Assembly (NCBI GenBank): GCA_038049695.1
Contig: CP142460.1
Coordinates: 23,439,001 to 23,503,000 of the forward strand
Reading direction: 5' to 3'
DNA length: 64,000 nt
Source of the DNA: Cinnamomum chago
Taxonomy: Eukaryota > Streptophyta > Magnoliopsida > Laurales > Lauraceae
Part shown: positions 25,248 through 36,138 of the stretch, one piece after another
Position numbering within the stretch: position 1 is the first letter of the stretch
Layout of the letters: the number at the start of each line of letters is the position of its first letter
Notes under the pieces: generated by a model
The model's database searches: none
Seen by the model: only the letters and a program-made list of their open reading frames with translations
Told to the model about the DNA's origin: nothing
Made by a program: the position numbers and the translations under genes

Positions 25248-26508
25248 CTGAGCTAAAAGCTCCTCCAATGCATTATCTACATTTCTCAGCAACTCCAATA
25301 TGGGTTCATTCCATCACTTCCTCCATTAACATCAAATCCAATATAAATAAATAAAGAAGGAAACCATTTCACAATAGAGCACATTTGGCACAAACAAGAA
25401 GAAAATAAATGACATTCACCAATACACTTATAAGTCATAAATGCACTACCAAACTCTATCATGGACATTTATTTCAAACCAATGCAATAAATAGGCATGA
25501 GTGGAAAAATACCAAAATCATTGCAAGCTTATAAAAATCAAATCATCCACTTGCCTTTTGGTCTTCTAATAAGCAAATCAAGCTCTTATACTCTTCCAAG
25601 CCAAAGATCCAAGCTATGAACAAAATCCCCAAAAACAAACCCTAAAATGGTCAAACAATGAAATAGAAGGGGAAACCCTACAATAATGGAGATGAAGCTT
25701 CTATAGGTCTAGAAGAATACAAATCTAGAAGATGGGAAGGATTACTTACTTGTAAGGTCCTCTAATGGCAAGAGTAAGCTCAATGAAGATCTTGGAATGG
25801 AGGGTTTTCTTCACAAATGGTATCAATAGAGAGCCATGGTGATGAGGAAGAAGATGATGATCTCCATTTTGATGTTGGTGTAAGATTAGTAGGAGATTGA
25901 AATGGAGAGAGTAAGAAGAAGAAGAAAAGTTGCCAAACAAACCCTAGGTTCTTGTTCTGCTAGAAAAAAGGGAATGAAGAAGATGGGTCTCCTTATATAA
26001 GCAAATGGAAATGGGTCTCACTACTTAAGACATTCAAGGGCTAAAATCTTGGCTTTCGGGGCTTCTAATGAATTTGACGAAGAAGAGAAAAGTGATCATC
26101 GAAATATCTAGTTTCCAAAAAGTATATGTTTCGCAGGTTTCGGGAATATCAAGTTTTGGGTACAGATTTTGTGTGCAATGACTGTTTTGCCCTCAAGGCT
26201 ATGAAATCGGGTTTCGGGGTCTCGAACGTGGACGGGATCAACATGAAAGTTGTAGGGATTAACAATACAAATAAAACGGGATTAAAACAATGAATGCAAA
26301 AATCTCCGATAAATCCTCAAGCGCATGCAAGGTCATATAAGGAACCCCCAAAGGGCCCCACTATCACAAAGCAATCAAAATTCCCCAAAACTATATCAAA
26401 AGCTATTCCAAACCCAACTTATCCAAAATCACTAATCAAGCTTAGCACTAACACACGACTTAATTAGTACTAATCGAGTTCACTCGGGTTGGGGTCTTAC
26501 ATCTCGTC

Positions 26509-27443
26509 CCCCCAAACAGACATCCTCTGGGAGAAGTGTTGAAGGTACGCGGCCGGGTCCGAAGTCCCGTCATATGTGACGAACCTGAACTTCCTCGGAA
26601 GGGGATAATTCCTGATGTTGCGAGAGAAAGGGGACGCGCCGAGATCGGTGGACTTGTAGGCATCCTGTTGGTCTCGGGTGAGACCGGCCGCCTCCAGGTT
26701 GTGCTGGACTGTCCGCCTGATGCGCTTGCCGAGCCACTCCTGGTTGTCGTATCTGGCCTCTGGAATGGTCTCTGACGCCCTCCTTGAATGGCTACGACTG
26801 GTGCTTGAGCCTTCATCGCGAGCTCGATCACGCCTCTTCTCATTAAGATGAGTTCTCAGATCTCTTTCAGGGGGAGCAATATGCCTGCTACGAGAAACTC
26901 TCCCCTCGTCATGCCGTCGTGACTGTTGTTGCCTGGTCGAGCCTATCACTCTTTCCAGCTGCTGCTGGAGTTGGTGGATCAAAGCATCATTTTCTCTAAA
27001 GGTGGCATTTTGCGCTCGAATCTCTTCTAGGGTAGGATCAAAGTCTTCATCAAGGGCATCTCCATCATCCTCATGATGATCGGAGAGAACTGGTATGTTC
27101 ACTACCGGGGACTTACTCGTGGACCTTGTTCCAGCAGAGGAGCCTGATCCGGCAGAGGATCCTCTCTAGGCTGCTGCCGAGGGTCTCCCTGCCGAAGGGA
27201 CGTTGTTATTCCCCTCGAAAGTGACTCCGAGCGAAGATTATGCTCTTGGATGTTGATCGGGACGAAACCACGTTCATCGTAGTCGTCTGCAACAGCTTTC
27301 TTCTCAGCCCTCTTCTTGGCAGGAAGGGTGACACAGGATGGTTCTGTTCGCCGCGTTTTGGATGTTTCTTCGCCTTTCGTAGCTCTCTTATTCAAGGTGT
27401 TTGGGAAGACTCTGCAAATGTTCTTTCCCACAGACGGCGCCAA
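26509..27443 (-). pseudogene. Tat element gag, proximal part and leader (fossil)
   Basis: The minus-strand segment contains the charged RRHDEGRVSRSR region, RIRRTVQHNLEAAGL and the gag core start KFRFVTYDGTSDPAAYLQHF. Upstream, 27102-27443 reads as a Lys/Arg-rich leader frame beginning close to the primer site, a common arrangement in this lineage. The rest of gag is at 19060-20111. Broken. Confidence 0.72.
27425..27443 (-). promoter_or_regulatory. Primer-binding site of the Tat-type element
   Basis: On the minus strand the sequence one to two bases inside the 5' LTR is tggcgccgtctgtggga, the primer site commonly seen in Tat-lineage elements. It fixes the orientation of the element. Confidence 0.8.
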
Positions 27444-27444
27444 T

Positions 27445-28265
27445 TGTAAGTGCAGAAAATATTAACTCACAAGATTAGGGGGTGCCTTTGAGGACTTATC
27501 CAAATGACTGGAGAGCTATCCGCCTCAGGGACCTGAAACGGAAGAAAGAACTGTCAAAGGACCCTGACTGTGGGCAGCGCAAGGCTCTCCGATGCCTAAG
27601 TTAGTGTAGGAACAAAGGTCGGAGAAGAAGAGATGCAGAGTAACGACTAGGAAATTGCATGCATGTATGCGTACCTTGGTTTTGGGTGGCAAATCACCTT
27701 ATACGAGAAAATTCCCAGATGCCTGCCAGTGGGTCTAATGATTTGACTGCTTGGGTCTCATTAGCCCATAGAGTAATTAATGGGGATCCATCATAGCCCA
27801 TATTGCATTAAATGCGGGTTCGATCAGCCCACACTGCATTAAATGCTAGTCACATTGGGCCTGATCCCGCCTTGTCCTGCTGGCGGCTAAGGTCCCATCG
27901 GGTCCTTTCTTGGGCCATGTTCCGGTATGGCTACAGCCACCGGATGTGGTTCTGTCAGGGATTTGATGAGGATGGACGGTTGGGATGATGTATCTGTCCC
28001 ATCAGCGTGTGCCTCCATCCTGCCACGTGCCCATATGTGAGACGTGGTTGTCAGTGCCTGTCTCGGATAGCAGCTCGTCACTTCGGCTGTAGCCGAGATG
28101 CACCACCTGTTTGACGAGGCATGTTGCCAAGATCGTGGCGATCAGTGCTGGTCACGGCAAGCGCAAGAGCGTTCGTGCCGAGACGCGCACAGGCGAAATG
28201 GAGTACAATAGCTGGCGTTACCGCTGGCCTTAACATAACTTGCGCATTAAGAATTGCCCCACACA
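27445..28265 (-). repeat. 5' LTR of the Tat-type element
   Basis: 821 bp, the mate of 2028-2847, with about 6-7% difference by eye. It is followed by target copy cctgc and then the continuation of the 47-bp tandem array interrupted at 2027. Confidence 0.9.
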
Positions 28266-28359
28266 CCTGCCACTGTTGTATATCACAATCAGTTCTCTCT
28301 CTCTCAAAATACTTTGACACAAGACTCATACTTTTTGAAGAAAAGCACTTCATAAAGAT

Positions 28360-29700
28360 TGAGGGCCCGTTTTGGCAAATCTTATGTATATGAAATAGAT
28401 CAATGTAGAATAGATGTTTTACAAATAATTTGTTTGGTAGGATAAATACATTGTTTGAAATAGATGTTTTACAAATTTGATAGTTGGTAGTTTTTACAAA
28501 TCTCTCAAGATCCCCAACGAATAATGCAAAAAATTTGATCGCCAAACAGTTATTTGTTTTCCAAAGAGGATAGATAGCTCGGATATTGGTTAAGGGCCTA
28601 CAGAAGGCCAGAAATATAGATTTATAGTTTGTGGTTTCTTGCAAATATCTTAAGGCTCATAATGAATCAAGAGGTGAAATTTGATCCTCTAGACGTGTTT
28701 GAACTTCTCAAGACAGCGGATAGTTTGGATCATAATTTAAGGTCCCACAATTTAAAACGAGGAAAAGAAAAACACAGTGTATTATAACATGAAAATCCAG
28801 CCATGTGCATCAATGGTTCACGGTCTTTCAAGAGTTTTGCAAGATCCACAGTGAATCCTTGGCTAATATTTGACCTAATCGTTGTTTTTAGCATTCCATA
28901 GAGGATCACAATTTAGATCTTGATCTAGGGCTCACAGAATTCCAGAGAAGCATATCTAAGGGTTTACGACTTTTCACAAATATCTTGAGATTTGTGATGG
29001 ATCAATGACTCAAACATGACTCCTACCCATTCTTGGTCTTCTGAAGATTGTCAACGGTTTCGATCCCAATTTAGTGGTCCCCAATTTAAAAGAAGATAAA
29101 AACTGGATATGGTGAATTATGTGATCACATGGAAACCCAAACTTTTTAAACTTAAATAGATCAACAGTCCACAATTTTTTTAATAAATTCTCAACAATCC
29201 GCAAGGAATCAAGGGCTGAAAATTGAAGCCATAGCTGGTTTTAGCTTTCCACAATAGTTTGGATCTTGATCTAGGGGCTCATAGAAGTTACAAAATGCAA
29301 ATTTAAGGTCTGTGATTTTTAACAAATATTTTGAGATCCATGAAAAACCGAGGATTCAAACTTGATACTATGGCCATGTTTGTGCTTCTGAAAGCATCCA
29401 ATGGTTCGGATGTCAACTCAGTTGCCCATAATTAAAAGGAAAACGGATAATGCATCTGTTCGCATATAACACTAGCAACTCTTCGTGCGTGCACTTCAAA
29501 CACAAATGCCTGTTTGTAATGGTCGCTATGGAGCACTTTTTGAGGTTGTCCCATACAAAGGGTTTTTTTTTTTTTTTAGTTTTTCTCTCTATATGCGGTT
29601 TGAAACAAAAGTTAGAAAAATGGATCCCAAATGGACTAAAGCTGTTTTAAACCGATTTGAAGTCAAATAGAGGCAAACAGTATAGATGCCAAACACTACT
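28360..29700. mobile_element. hAT-like non-autonomous repeat with degenerate internal units
   Basis: The left end reads gggcccgttttggcaaat and the right end agatgccaaacactac, so the ends are roughly inverted around tttggca. The interior has five or six diverged units of about 150-190 bp, recognisable by caaatatcttgagat, a caatttaa phrase and a ttttggacttctgaag-like phrase. No transposase. No clear 8-bp target duplication was found, so class and exact ends are uncertain. A related copy is at 34075-34755. Confidence 0.38.
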
Positions 29701-30494
29701 TCAATGTTCAACCACTCCATGGGCCTAGATTAATTAGAGACCAATGAGGACATGAAGGCCTAAACATACGCCAGGCCGAACATGCATGGGCCTTGGCAAA
29801 CCTGGTTTTGAGCACACCCAATAAGGGTTATGTGAGGCTTGTGCATGCTGAAAAAGGCTTACCCTAGCGGGCTGAGTCCAATAACAATTGAAATCTCTAT
29901 ATGGGTCTGGCATAAAAAGGATTTGGACCCTAAACTTTGGTCCTCGTCTTGCCCATTGGATCAGATCAAAGGTTAAAATAAGTTCTCAGGGAAAATGAGA
30001 AGTGACCAATCGTGCGCTATCATAGTGGGGCCCACCTCCTCCACATTCCCAACATGAATGTTCATGAGCCAGCCTGCAAACCACATTGAATTAATAATCT
30101 AAAGCCACAACAATATATCGACCATGCGTCTGCCTTTTGTCCCTAATCTAAGGAATATTGTGTCATCTTGGGACATTTTGGCAAAAACAAAATAAAAAAA
30201 TCAAGAACAAGCTAAAACGAAAAGTGACATCCACCGTCTTAAAGTTGTCTTTAGAATTTGTTCCCATACCCCACAAGAATATCATTTTGACAGTCATCAA
30301 CACTGACCTACCTAAATATCTATTTTCAAAAACAAAACTATAGCCAAGAGTAAAAGAAGTGACCTTTTGAGTTAAATGATATTTGAGAGATGATTTTCAA
30401 GTTTTAATAGGCATTTCGCATGAGACTCCATTCCTAATTTCAGCCCAGTTTCCATCATTAGAGTTTATTGCGCATAGTTTATATAATGCTTATC
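29701..30494. other. Intergenic DNA, nothing recognised
   Basis: Mixed-composition sequence without a convincing open frame, RNA gene or element end. Confidence 0.4.
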
Positions 30495-30580
30495 GAGTAC
30501 TGTTTTATCCAATCAACATTCGCCAGCTGGCATGAGATTTTATACAGCTAGCGAATGTTGATTGGATATATGTACAGTAT
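30495..30580. repeat. Near-perfect inverted repeat, hairpin-forming
   Basis: The arm tatccaatcaacattcgcc..agctg (30506-30529) pairs with 30545-30568 with one mismatch over 24 bp, around a 15-base loop. Pairing extends outward imperfectly through gtactgt / acagtat to about 35 bases per arm. It could be a miniature foldback element, a small-RNA hairpin or a cruciform site. Nothing in the sequence chooses between these. Confidence 0.75.
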
Positions 30581-30890
30581 CTTCCTGTTTCATACAAACA
30601 GGGGATTAAGACTCGATGCTTATCACTTTGCAATTTAGTTTCTAACATAATCTTTTTCTTCATAGGAACTATATGAGCGAGGAAAGTTACTTGGATTCAT
30701 GTATGTGAAAGAAACTCTGGGATCCCAGTGAAAGAAGCTAGATATGCGATACCCAGCTGTGATGAATCTAAATCCTCTCATGTTCCTAACCTTACATGTA
30801 TTGCTACTCACCTCTATATTAGGAGCATATTTTCCTGCACATTGTTCACGTAAGAACAAACAACAAGAAACTCCATCAATAAGTAGGCAT

Positions 30891-33265
30891 TTTTTTTTTT
30901 TTTGCTTTAAGGGTAATTGTATTGAAAAGAAGAAGGGAAACAGAGGAGAGAATTTACAAGGGTCTAATAGGACCCCCAAAAGGAAAGAAAAACACAAAAA
31001 AGAGGAGCCAGCTCAAAAAGAAAGCAAGCCCACAACTTAAACTTTCAGAAATTGGCCAATTGACTGTAGCTAGGGGCTACAAAAAGACTTAGTTATATTC
31101 TTCAGAGATAAGGAGATGTCTACTTGCAGCTGCAGAATAATGAGATTGAGGGGGAGATAGATATCTTCAAAGATAGACTTGTTTCTGACCTTCCAAAGAG
31201 AATAAATAACTTCAATGAAAACAACTGCCATTAGCTTGAAACCTGATGAATCATTGCCTTGAGAGAGAGCTTGCCAAATTGCTGCAGCAGAGAAGGTCCT
31301 GGGAGGCCTTAATTCAGCAACTCTAAAGAGCCAGAGCCATATCGATCTAGCTTGAGCACAGGAGAAGAAAAGGTGAGGAACTGTTTCTTCATCTTGGAGG
31401 CAGCCACTGCACCTGGAGGCTAGAGAAAATCCCAGGCGTTTCAAGAGGGATTCGGTTGGAGTTTTGTTATGCATCAATCGCCAGCCAAAGCACTGCAATT
31501 TGGGAGGGGAGATGTGATTCCAAATAAACTTAGGCCAGGGAAGAGAGTTTGCTCTATGTCTGACTGAATTCCAGGCTGTTTGCAGGGAGAGATGACCATC
31601 TGGAGAGTCTTTCCATCTAAGACTGTCTCTGACATCCTGTCTAGGAGTGAGATCTAGGAGCTGTCTAGAGAGCTGTAACTGGACAGCAGGCAGGATGTCT
31701 TCAGGAAGAGACCAGGATCCCAATTGGAAAAGAGAAGAAAGAGGTTGGTCCTGGGGAAACTGCATTAATGGAAATCTGTCAGAGAGAGGCTCACCTCCAT
31801 TCCAAGAATCCCTCCAGAGATTTATGTCTTGACCATTACCAAAGTCCCAAGTGCTGCCACTGTGAAGAAGAGGAGCCAGACGTCTCATTTTTTTCCAAAT
31901 ACATGAGCCATAGATCGAGGTCTGCTGGTGCCAGATAGGCTTAAATTTGAAGTATCTATCCTTGAACCATTTAGACCAAAGAGAAGAAGCAGTGGACGCA
32001 TGCCAACCGAGCTTGAGAAAAGAGGCAGTGTTAACTTCATCAATTTTTCTAATGCCAAGACCCCCTTCAGCCTTTGGAAGCATAATTGTAGCCCAATTAA
32101 CATAGTTAATCTTGGAGTGGGTAGCATTACCTGACCACAGGAATTGCCTCATCAATCTTTCTAGCTCTTTACAGATAGATGCAGGAAGAGGTAAGATGGC
32201 AGCTAGATGGATCGGCATACTGGAAATGACATGCTTAATCAAGATCAAACGACCCGCAAAAGAGAGAGATTTAGCTTTCCAAGCGCTGAGCTTAGCATTG
32301 ACTGTATCCAGCAGAGGGAAGAAATGGCGCCTCTTGGGAGTTCCAAAGCAGATTGGAGTTCCTAGATATTTGAGCTGGGTCTGAGATTCTTCTATTCCCA
32401 GGATTGAACTGATTCTGTTTTTTCTTCTGGAGCCGCATTTGCCTATGTGGAGATGGCTCTTTTGGAGATTGAAGAACTGGCCAGCTGCTGCTTGATAGGT
32501 CTCTAACAAATCCTGCAGAACAAGGATGCTGGAGGTTGCCCCTTTCATGAAGATGAGAATGTCATCAGCATATAACAAGTGACAAGGAGTGGAGGGGATA
32601 GTGGATATCTGGCGAAAGATTCCTTGGTTTAAAAGACTTTGCAGATGCAAGCTCAGGATTTCTTCTGCTAAAATGAATAGGTAAGGGGACAAGGGGTCTC
32701 CTTGTCTCAGGCCACAAGAGGAGCTGAAGAAGCCATGAGGGGTGCGGTTTACCAACACAGAGCATTTAGAAGTACAAATACACTCTTTGATAAGGTTGAT
32801 CCAAGTGTCTGAGAAATTGAAGAATTGCAGGGCAGAGAAGAGAAAGGACCAGTTGAGTTTGTCAAAAGCTTTGGTGATGTCTAGCTTAAGGCAGAAACTA
32901 CCTTTAGATTGCTTGAAGTTCATCTTCTGGAATAACTCAAAGGCCAAACCTGAATGGTGTTGAATGTTTTCCCTTTGATGAAGGCAGCTTGATGATAGGA
33001 TACCAGCTTTGGGATGATATTGGCAAGTCTACTGGCGAGGATTTTTGATATTATCTTGTAGGTAAAGTTCAGCAGGCTGATGGGTTTGTAGTCAGCAAAA
33101 TTTGAAGGTGATTTAGATTTTGGAATGAGGGCTAAGAAGAAGGTGTTAGAGGCTTTATGAATTCTCTTGGAATGGAAGAAGTGTTGCACCGCCTTAGTAA
33201 CAGAATGACCAATGATGCTCCAAGTTGAAGTAAAGAAGACTCCATTAAAACCATCTGGGCCAGGG
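30891..33265 (-). mobile_element. 5'-truncated L1-type LINE
   Basis: Minus-strand insertion of about 2.4 kb. Its poly(A) tail appears as the T-run at about 30890-30904. Host sequence caataagtaggcat is duplicated exactly at 30877-30890 and 33266-33279, a 14-bp target-site duplication typical of target-primed reverse transcription. The element begins at the first RT block (CPGPDGFNGVFF), so ORF1 and the endonuclease are absent. The 3' UTR (about 30905-31069) is short. The exact duplication and a long open frame suggest a fairly recent insertion. Confidence 0.93.
31070..33265 (-). pseudogene. LINE ORF2 fragment: reverse transcriptase and zf-RVT
   Basis: The frame opens with the RT fragment CPGPDGFNGVFF and FFLALIPKSKSPSNFADYKPIS (33279-32920). 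One frameshift near 32950 moves it into a second frame running 625 codons to the stop at 31070. This holds KLDITKAFDKLNW, GLRQGDPLSPYLF and the catalytic LLYADDILIF. The C-terminal zf-RVT domain has WNHISPPKLQCFGWRLMHNK and CSGCLQDEETVPHLFFSC. Full plant L1 ORF2 is about 1,200-1,300 residues, so roughly the first 40% (endonuclease and start of RT) is missing. It cannot be mobile by itself. Confidence 0.93.
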
Positions 33266-33319
33266 CAATAAGTAGGCATTTAAGCCAACGGAAGATGAGT
33301 GCTGCTATTTTTCCTGTAA

Positions 33320-34074
33320 GATATAGGCTAGATTTGGTGTTGCAGTGGCACTAACATCATCCGCAGCAAGAAACTATGTCCTTTTTTTTTTTGGTAGAAT
33401 GGTAGGAAGAAACTGTAACGAACTCAGGAAGGAGCCATAAGAAAATGCTTCTCTTATAATAATTACTGTAGAATTTTTAAGGGAATTCAATGAATTCATT
33501 ATCTTGTGTGGAAAGCAACTCCAAAGCTACTTGGACGATTTCTTTCAGAGTCAATCAATTAAAGAAATGCATTGTCTTCTATTGTGGAGTCTTTGCATAT
33601 GTGCTGAAAAAATTAAATGAGGCCAATAGACTTTAACAGAGGGTAAAGAGAAAAACTCTTTTAGTGGAAAATGCTCAATTTCATTGTAAAATATCTCTTA
33701 GTCAATAGCCTCTATGAACATGTATATTGTTCCCTCTTGTAATAGTTTTTATTTCTTTTCTTCCCTTCTTTATTTAGTTATTATCTTCGGAATGGTCCCT
33801 TGCATAGTTTATTTTGTTTATAGGGAAATTTCATTGCCTCTAGAGGCTAGGGAGCCATTTATTACACTCCTTAAAGATTGTTAAAATATTTTCCAATCTT
33901 ACCGGACGTGCTGCCTTTTCTCTACCATCTATATTAGCTAAGACTATAAAAATCAAGCAAAGACTAAAACAAGTGCCCCAACTCATCCATCTTTACACCG
34001 GCAAAGCTCAACTTCTCTAGATCTCTTGTGGCCTACAACCAATTCACACCTTGTCTCCATTTTATAGAGACACT
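33320..34074. other. Intergenic DNA, nothing recognised
   Basis: A/T-rich. If 30744-33315 is a first exon, its intron would begin here. No second exon was recognised. Confidence 0.4.
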
Positions 34075-34755
34075 CTATTTGGCAAGTCTTATCTTTATGA
34101 AATAGATCTGCATGAAATAGATGGCAAGTCTTATCTTTACGAAATAGATCTGTTTCAAATGGCCTCATTTGAAATAGATGTTTTAAAAATAGTTTGTTGG
34201 GTAACGCAAAAATATTGATTGAAATAGATCTTTTTAAAGCAATGGTTGAAATTTTTTCATAAATATCTCGAGATCCACAAAGAATCAAGCATTGCGATTT
34301 GACGCCATAGTCGTGTTTAGTCTTGCAAAGAGAATTACCGGTTTGGATCTTTAAATTAAAAAAAAATAGATAAAAATGTCTGGGTTTGTTTGATCTCAAA
34401 ATCCATGATGATCCAACGACTAGAATTTGGACACGTTGCCATTTTTGGACCTTCTGAATATATTTCTAACGGTCTAGATCATGATTTGGTTTCCTATAAA
34501 TTGAAAAAAATAAAATAAAAACCGGATTGCCATAGAGGACATCAAAAACATTGTTGCTCCATTAGTCTTTCCGCTAAAGACCCGCCCGTTTCTCTGATTC
34601 ATTTGTCTGCCTCTTGCAAATAATTTGAAAATGATATGTTATATCTAAATACCACTCCAAATGGACACAGTAAAAACCGTTACCTAACACTTTAAAAGTG
34701 GATTGAATTGGTTTTAAGACAATAAAACCTGAAAGTAAAGATGCCAAACAGCCTC
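34075..34755. mobile_element. Second hAT-like non-autonomous repeat
   Basis: The left end is ctatttggcaagtcttatc and the right end aaagatgccaaacagcctc, again inverted around tttggca. It shares the gaaatagat-rich start and the cttctgaatatatttctaacgg-type internal phrase with 28360-29700, but is half as long. No transposase, and no sure target duplication. Confidence 0.38.
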
Positions 34756-34831
34756 TAGTTGTTGGAAAAATAATTTTGCAGAAATTATAAATAAATTAAG
34801 TTTGAAAAATAAATATTTAAAGGAAAGAAAT

Positions 34832-36051
34832 TGTTAGAGTTTTTGTTTTGTTGCAATTTGATAGGATGCATTCACTTTCATAAGCTTGTCCTCTCATTCA
34901 TTCATGGTCTTTGTCTTAGGATCTATCTTCATGCATATCTCGTTTTCTTAATCTTTGTTTTTATCTCATGATATGCATGATTTTCAATTCAGGTTTATCT
35001 CTTAGATCATGGAGTTTTTGGTTTCAAAAATCATCCAAGCTTTCCAAAGTTTTTATCTTTAAAATCATTATTTTGATTTGGAGTTTTCATGACTTTAGAA
35101 ATTCAGTTTTCATCTTTTGTTGTGTCATGAATTCATGCTTGGTTATGTGCCTCAAAGTCCCCTGGATAGGTGCCCTCCAAAAGTTGCAATTTTATAAATT
35201 TTCAGATTTCTGGGCACTCCTGCCAGTGTAGCCGGTCGACCGGGCACACTGTAGGTCATCAGGGACTTTTGAGCAGTAGCCTCTCCAACAGATCTTTTTC
35301 TAGCCGTTGTGTGTACCCGGTCGACTGGGCCCTGTTTCCAGGTCGACCGGGGACTAGCCGTTGGCAACTTTTTCTTTATAAAAAGTGGCTTTTTGGTTGA
35401 AGAAAGTTGCTGACATTGGAGGGACTTTTGAGGCCAAGCATTAGCAACTTCTCAAGAGCATCTTTGAATGGATTATGAAGCCATTCCATTAATTCAACCT
35501 TTGATCTACCAATGGGTGTGCTTTCTTTAATCCTAAGTTCTTTAAAATCATGCATGTTTCTTTGTCTTTGATTTTATTCAATGCATGACTAGAATAGATG
35601 CCTTTCTATTGAATTGTTGTTCTTCATAACATGCTTAGAACTTTAAACATATCATAGCATTATGAAACCAACATATGATCTTTGTTTCACATGATTTTGT
35701 TTTCTTGTTTCAAAACCAACTTGTTAAGCATTAGTTTATCTTCTTTGAAAACAAGTTAGTTCACTTTGCTAAAATCATGTGTTAGGCAAACAACTCTTTC
35801 TCTATCTTGTTTATCATCTTTGCATCAATCAAAGTTTGGATGTAGGCAATTTGGCCGAACCACTATATATGCTTGTGTTATGGTGATTGTCTTTATGCTT
35901 TCTTTTTATGGATGATGCTCTCTTGGTTGATTTTATTATTCTTCTTCAAAGCATAAGAGACTTAAAAGCTAAAAGGATTAAAATTGGTCTAGGAATTTGA
36001 GCTCACCCTATTCACCCCCCCCCCCCTCTAGGATTCGATCTTGGACTTTCA
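34832..36051 (+). repeat. 5' LTR of the first SIRE-type element
   Basis: 1,220 bp, tgttagagtttttg to cttggactttca. A C12 tract (36015-36026) lies just before the 3' end. The related LTRs at 57377, 59386 and 60188 share the start, the poly-C tract and the ctctagg..gactttca end. Confidence 0.85.
35230..35385 (+). promoter_or_regulatory. GGTCGACC palindrome cluster and TATA in the SIRE LTR
   Basis: Copies of ccggtcgaccgg or near variants lie at about 35231, 35318 and 35340, followed by tttctttataaaaagtgg (about 35368-35386), a likely TATA box. Same layout as in the other LTRs of this window. Confidence 0.55.
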
Positions 36052-36053
36052 AT

Positions 36054-36066
36054 TGGTATCAGAGCC
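36054..36066 (+). promoter_or_regulatory. Primer-binding site (initiator-Met tRNA type)
   Basis: tggtatcagagcc begins two bases after the LTR end. Confidence 0.92.
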
Positions 36067-36138
36067 TAGGTGCTCTTGTTTAGGTCTAACAACCTAGAGT
36101 TAGAATCCTTAGAGTGAGTTTTTGCTTTTGTAGTCACC

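Larger units (their letters stand above)
20112..26501 (+). mobile_element. Solo LTR (long-LTR family), split by a second LTR
   Basis: The element's own sequence is 20112-21473 plus 24596-26501, about 3.3 kb, starting tgtcgcgacc and ending ggggtcttaca. It sits in gag of the Tat element. The target copy is tcgtc at 20107-20111 and again at 26504-26508, with two extra bases at the right junction. No internal coding region is present, so it is a solo LTR left by LTR-LTR recombination. LTR length and the TGTCRCGMCC start suggest a Tekay/Del-like Ty3/gypsy family, but no coding part confirms this. Confidence 0.85.
2028..28265 (-). mobile_element. Ty3/gypsy LTR retrotransposon, Tat type, heavily nested
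   Basis: This is a fossil. It is bounded by LTRs at 2028-2847 and 27445-28265 that start TGTAAGTGC and end CCCCACACA, with the duplicated target cctgc at 2023-2027 and 28266-28270. Coding direction is minus: primer-binding site and gag at the high-coordinate end, then protease, reverse transcriptase (motif YIDDMVVK), RNase H and integrase in gypsy order. Between integrase and the 3' LTR lies an oppositely oriented extra ORF, a known trait of the Tat lineage (Retand, Grande and relatives). Without inserts it is about 10.6 kb. The LTRs differ by roughly 6-7% by eye, suggesting a few million years. It is broken, with several breaks besides two large insertions (6884-16062 and 20112-26501). Confidence 0.9.
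30744..33315 (+). pseudogene. Possible first exon of a nucellin-like aspartic protease, split by a LINE
   Basis: From the ATG at 30744 the frame reads a short N-terminus, a hydrophobic run (MFLTLHVLLLTSILGA) suited to a signal peptide, then basic RKNKQQETPSISRH. It is interrupted by the LINE at 30891-33265. Past the right target copy the same frame continues LSQRKMSAAIFP and meets a gtaag donor at 33316. A secreted plant aspartic protease of the nucellin/Asp1 type has a comparable signal peptide and an ..FPV segment before the first intron, which is the basis of the call. No catalytic DTGS exon was found downstream within 700 bp. It may be a relic or a chance frame, and the identification is tentative. 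Confidence 0.3.
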
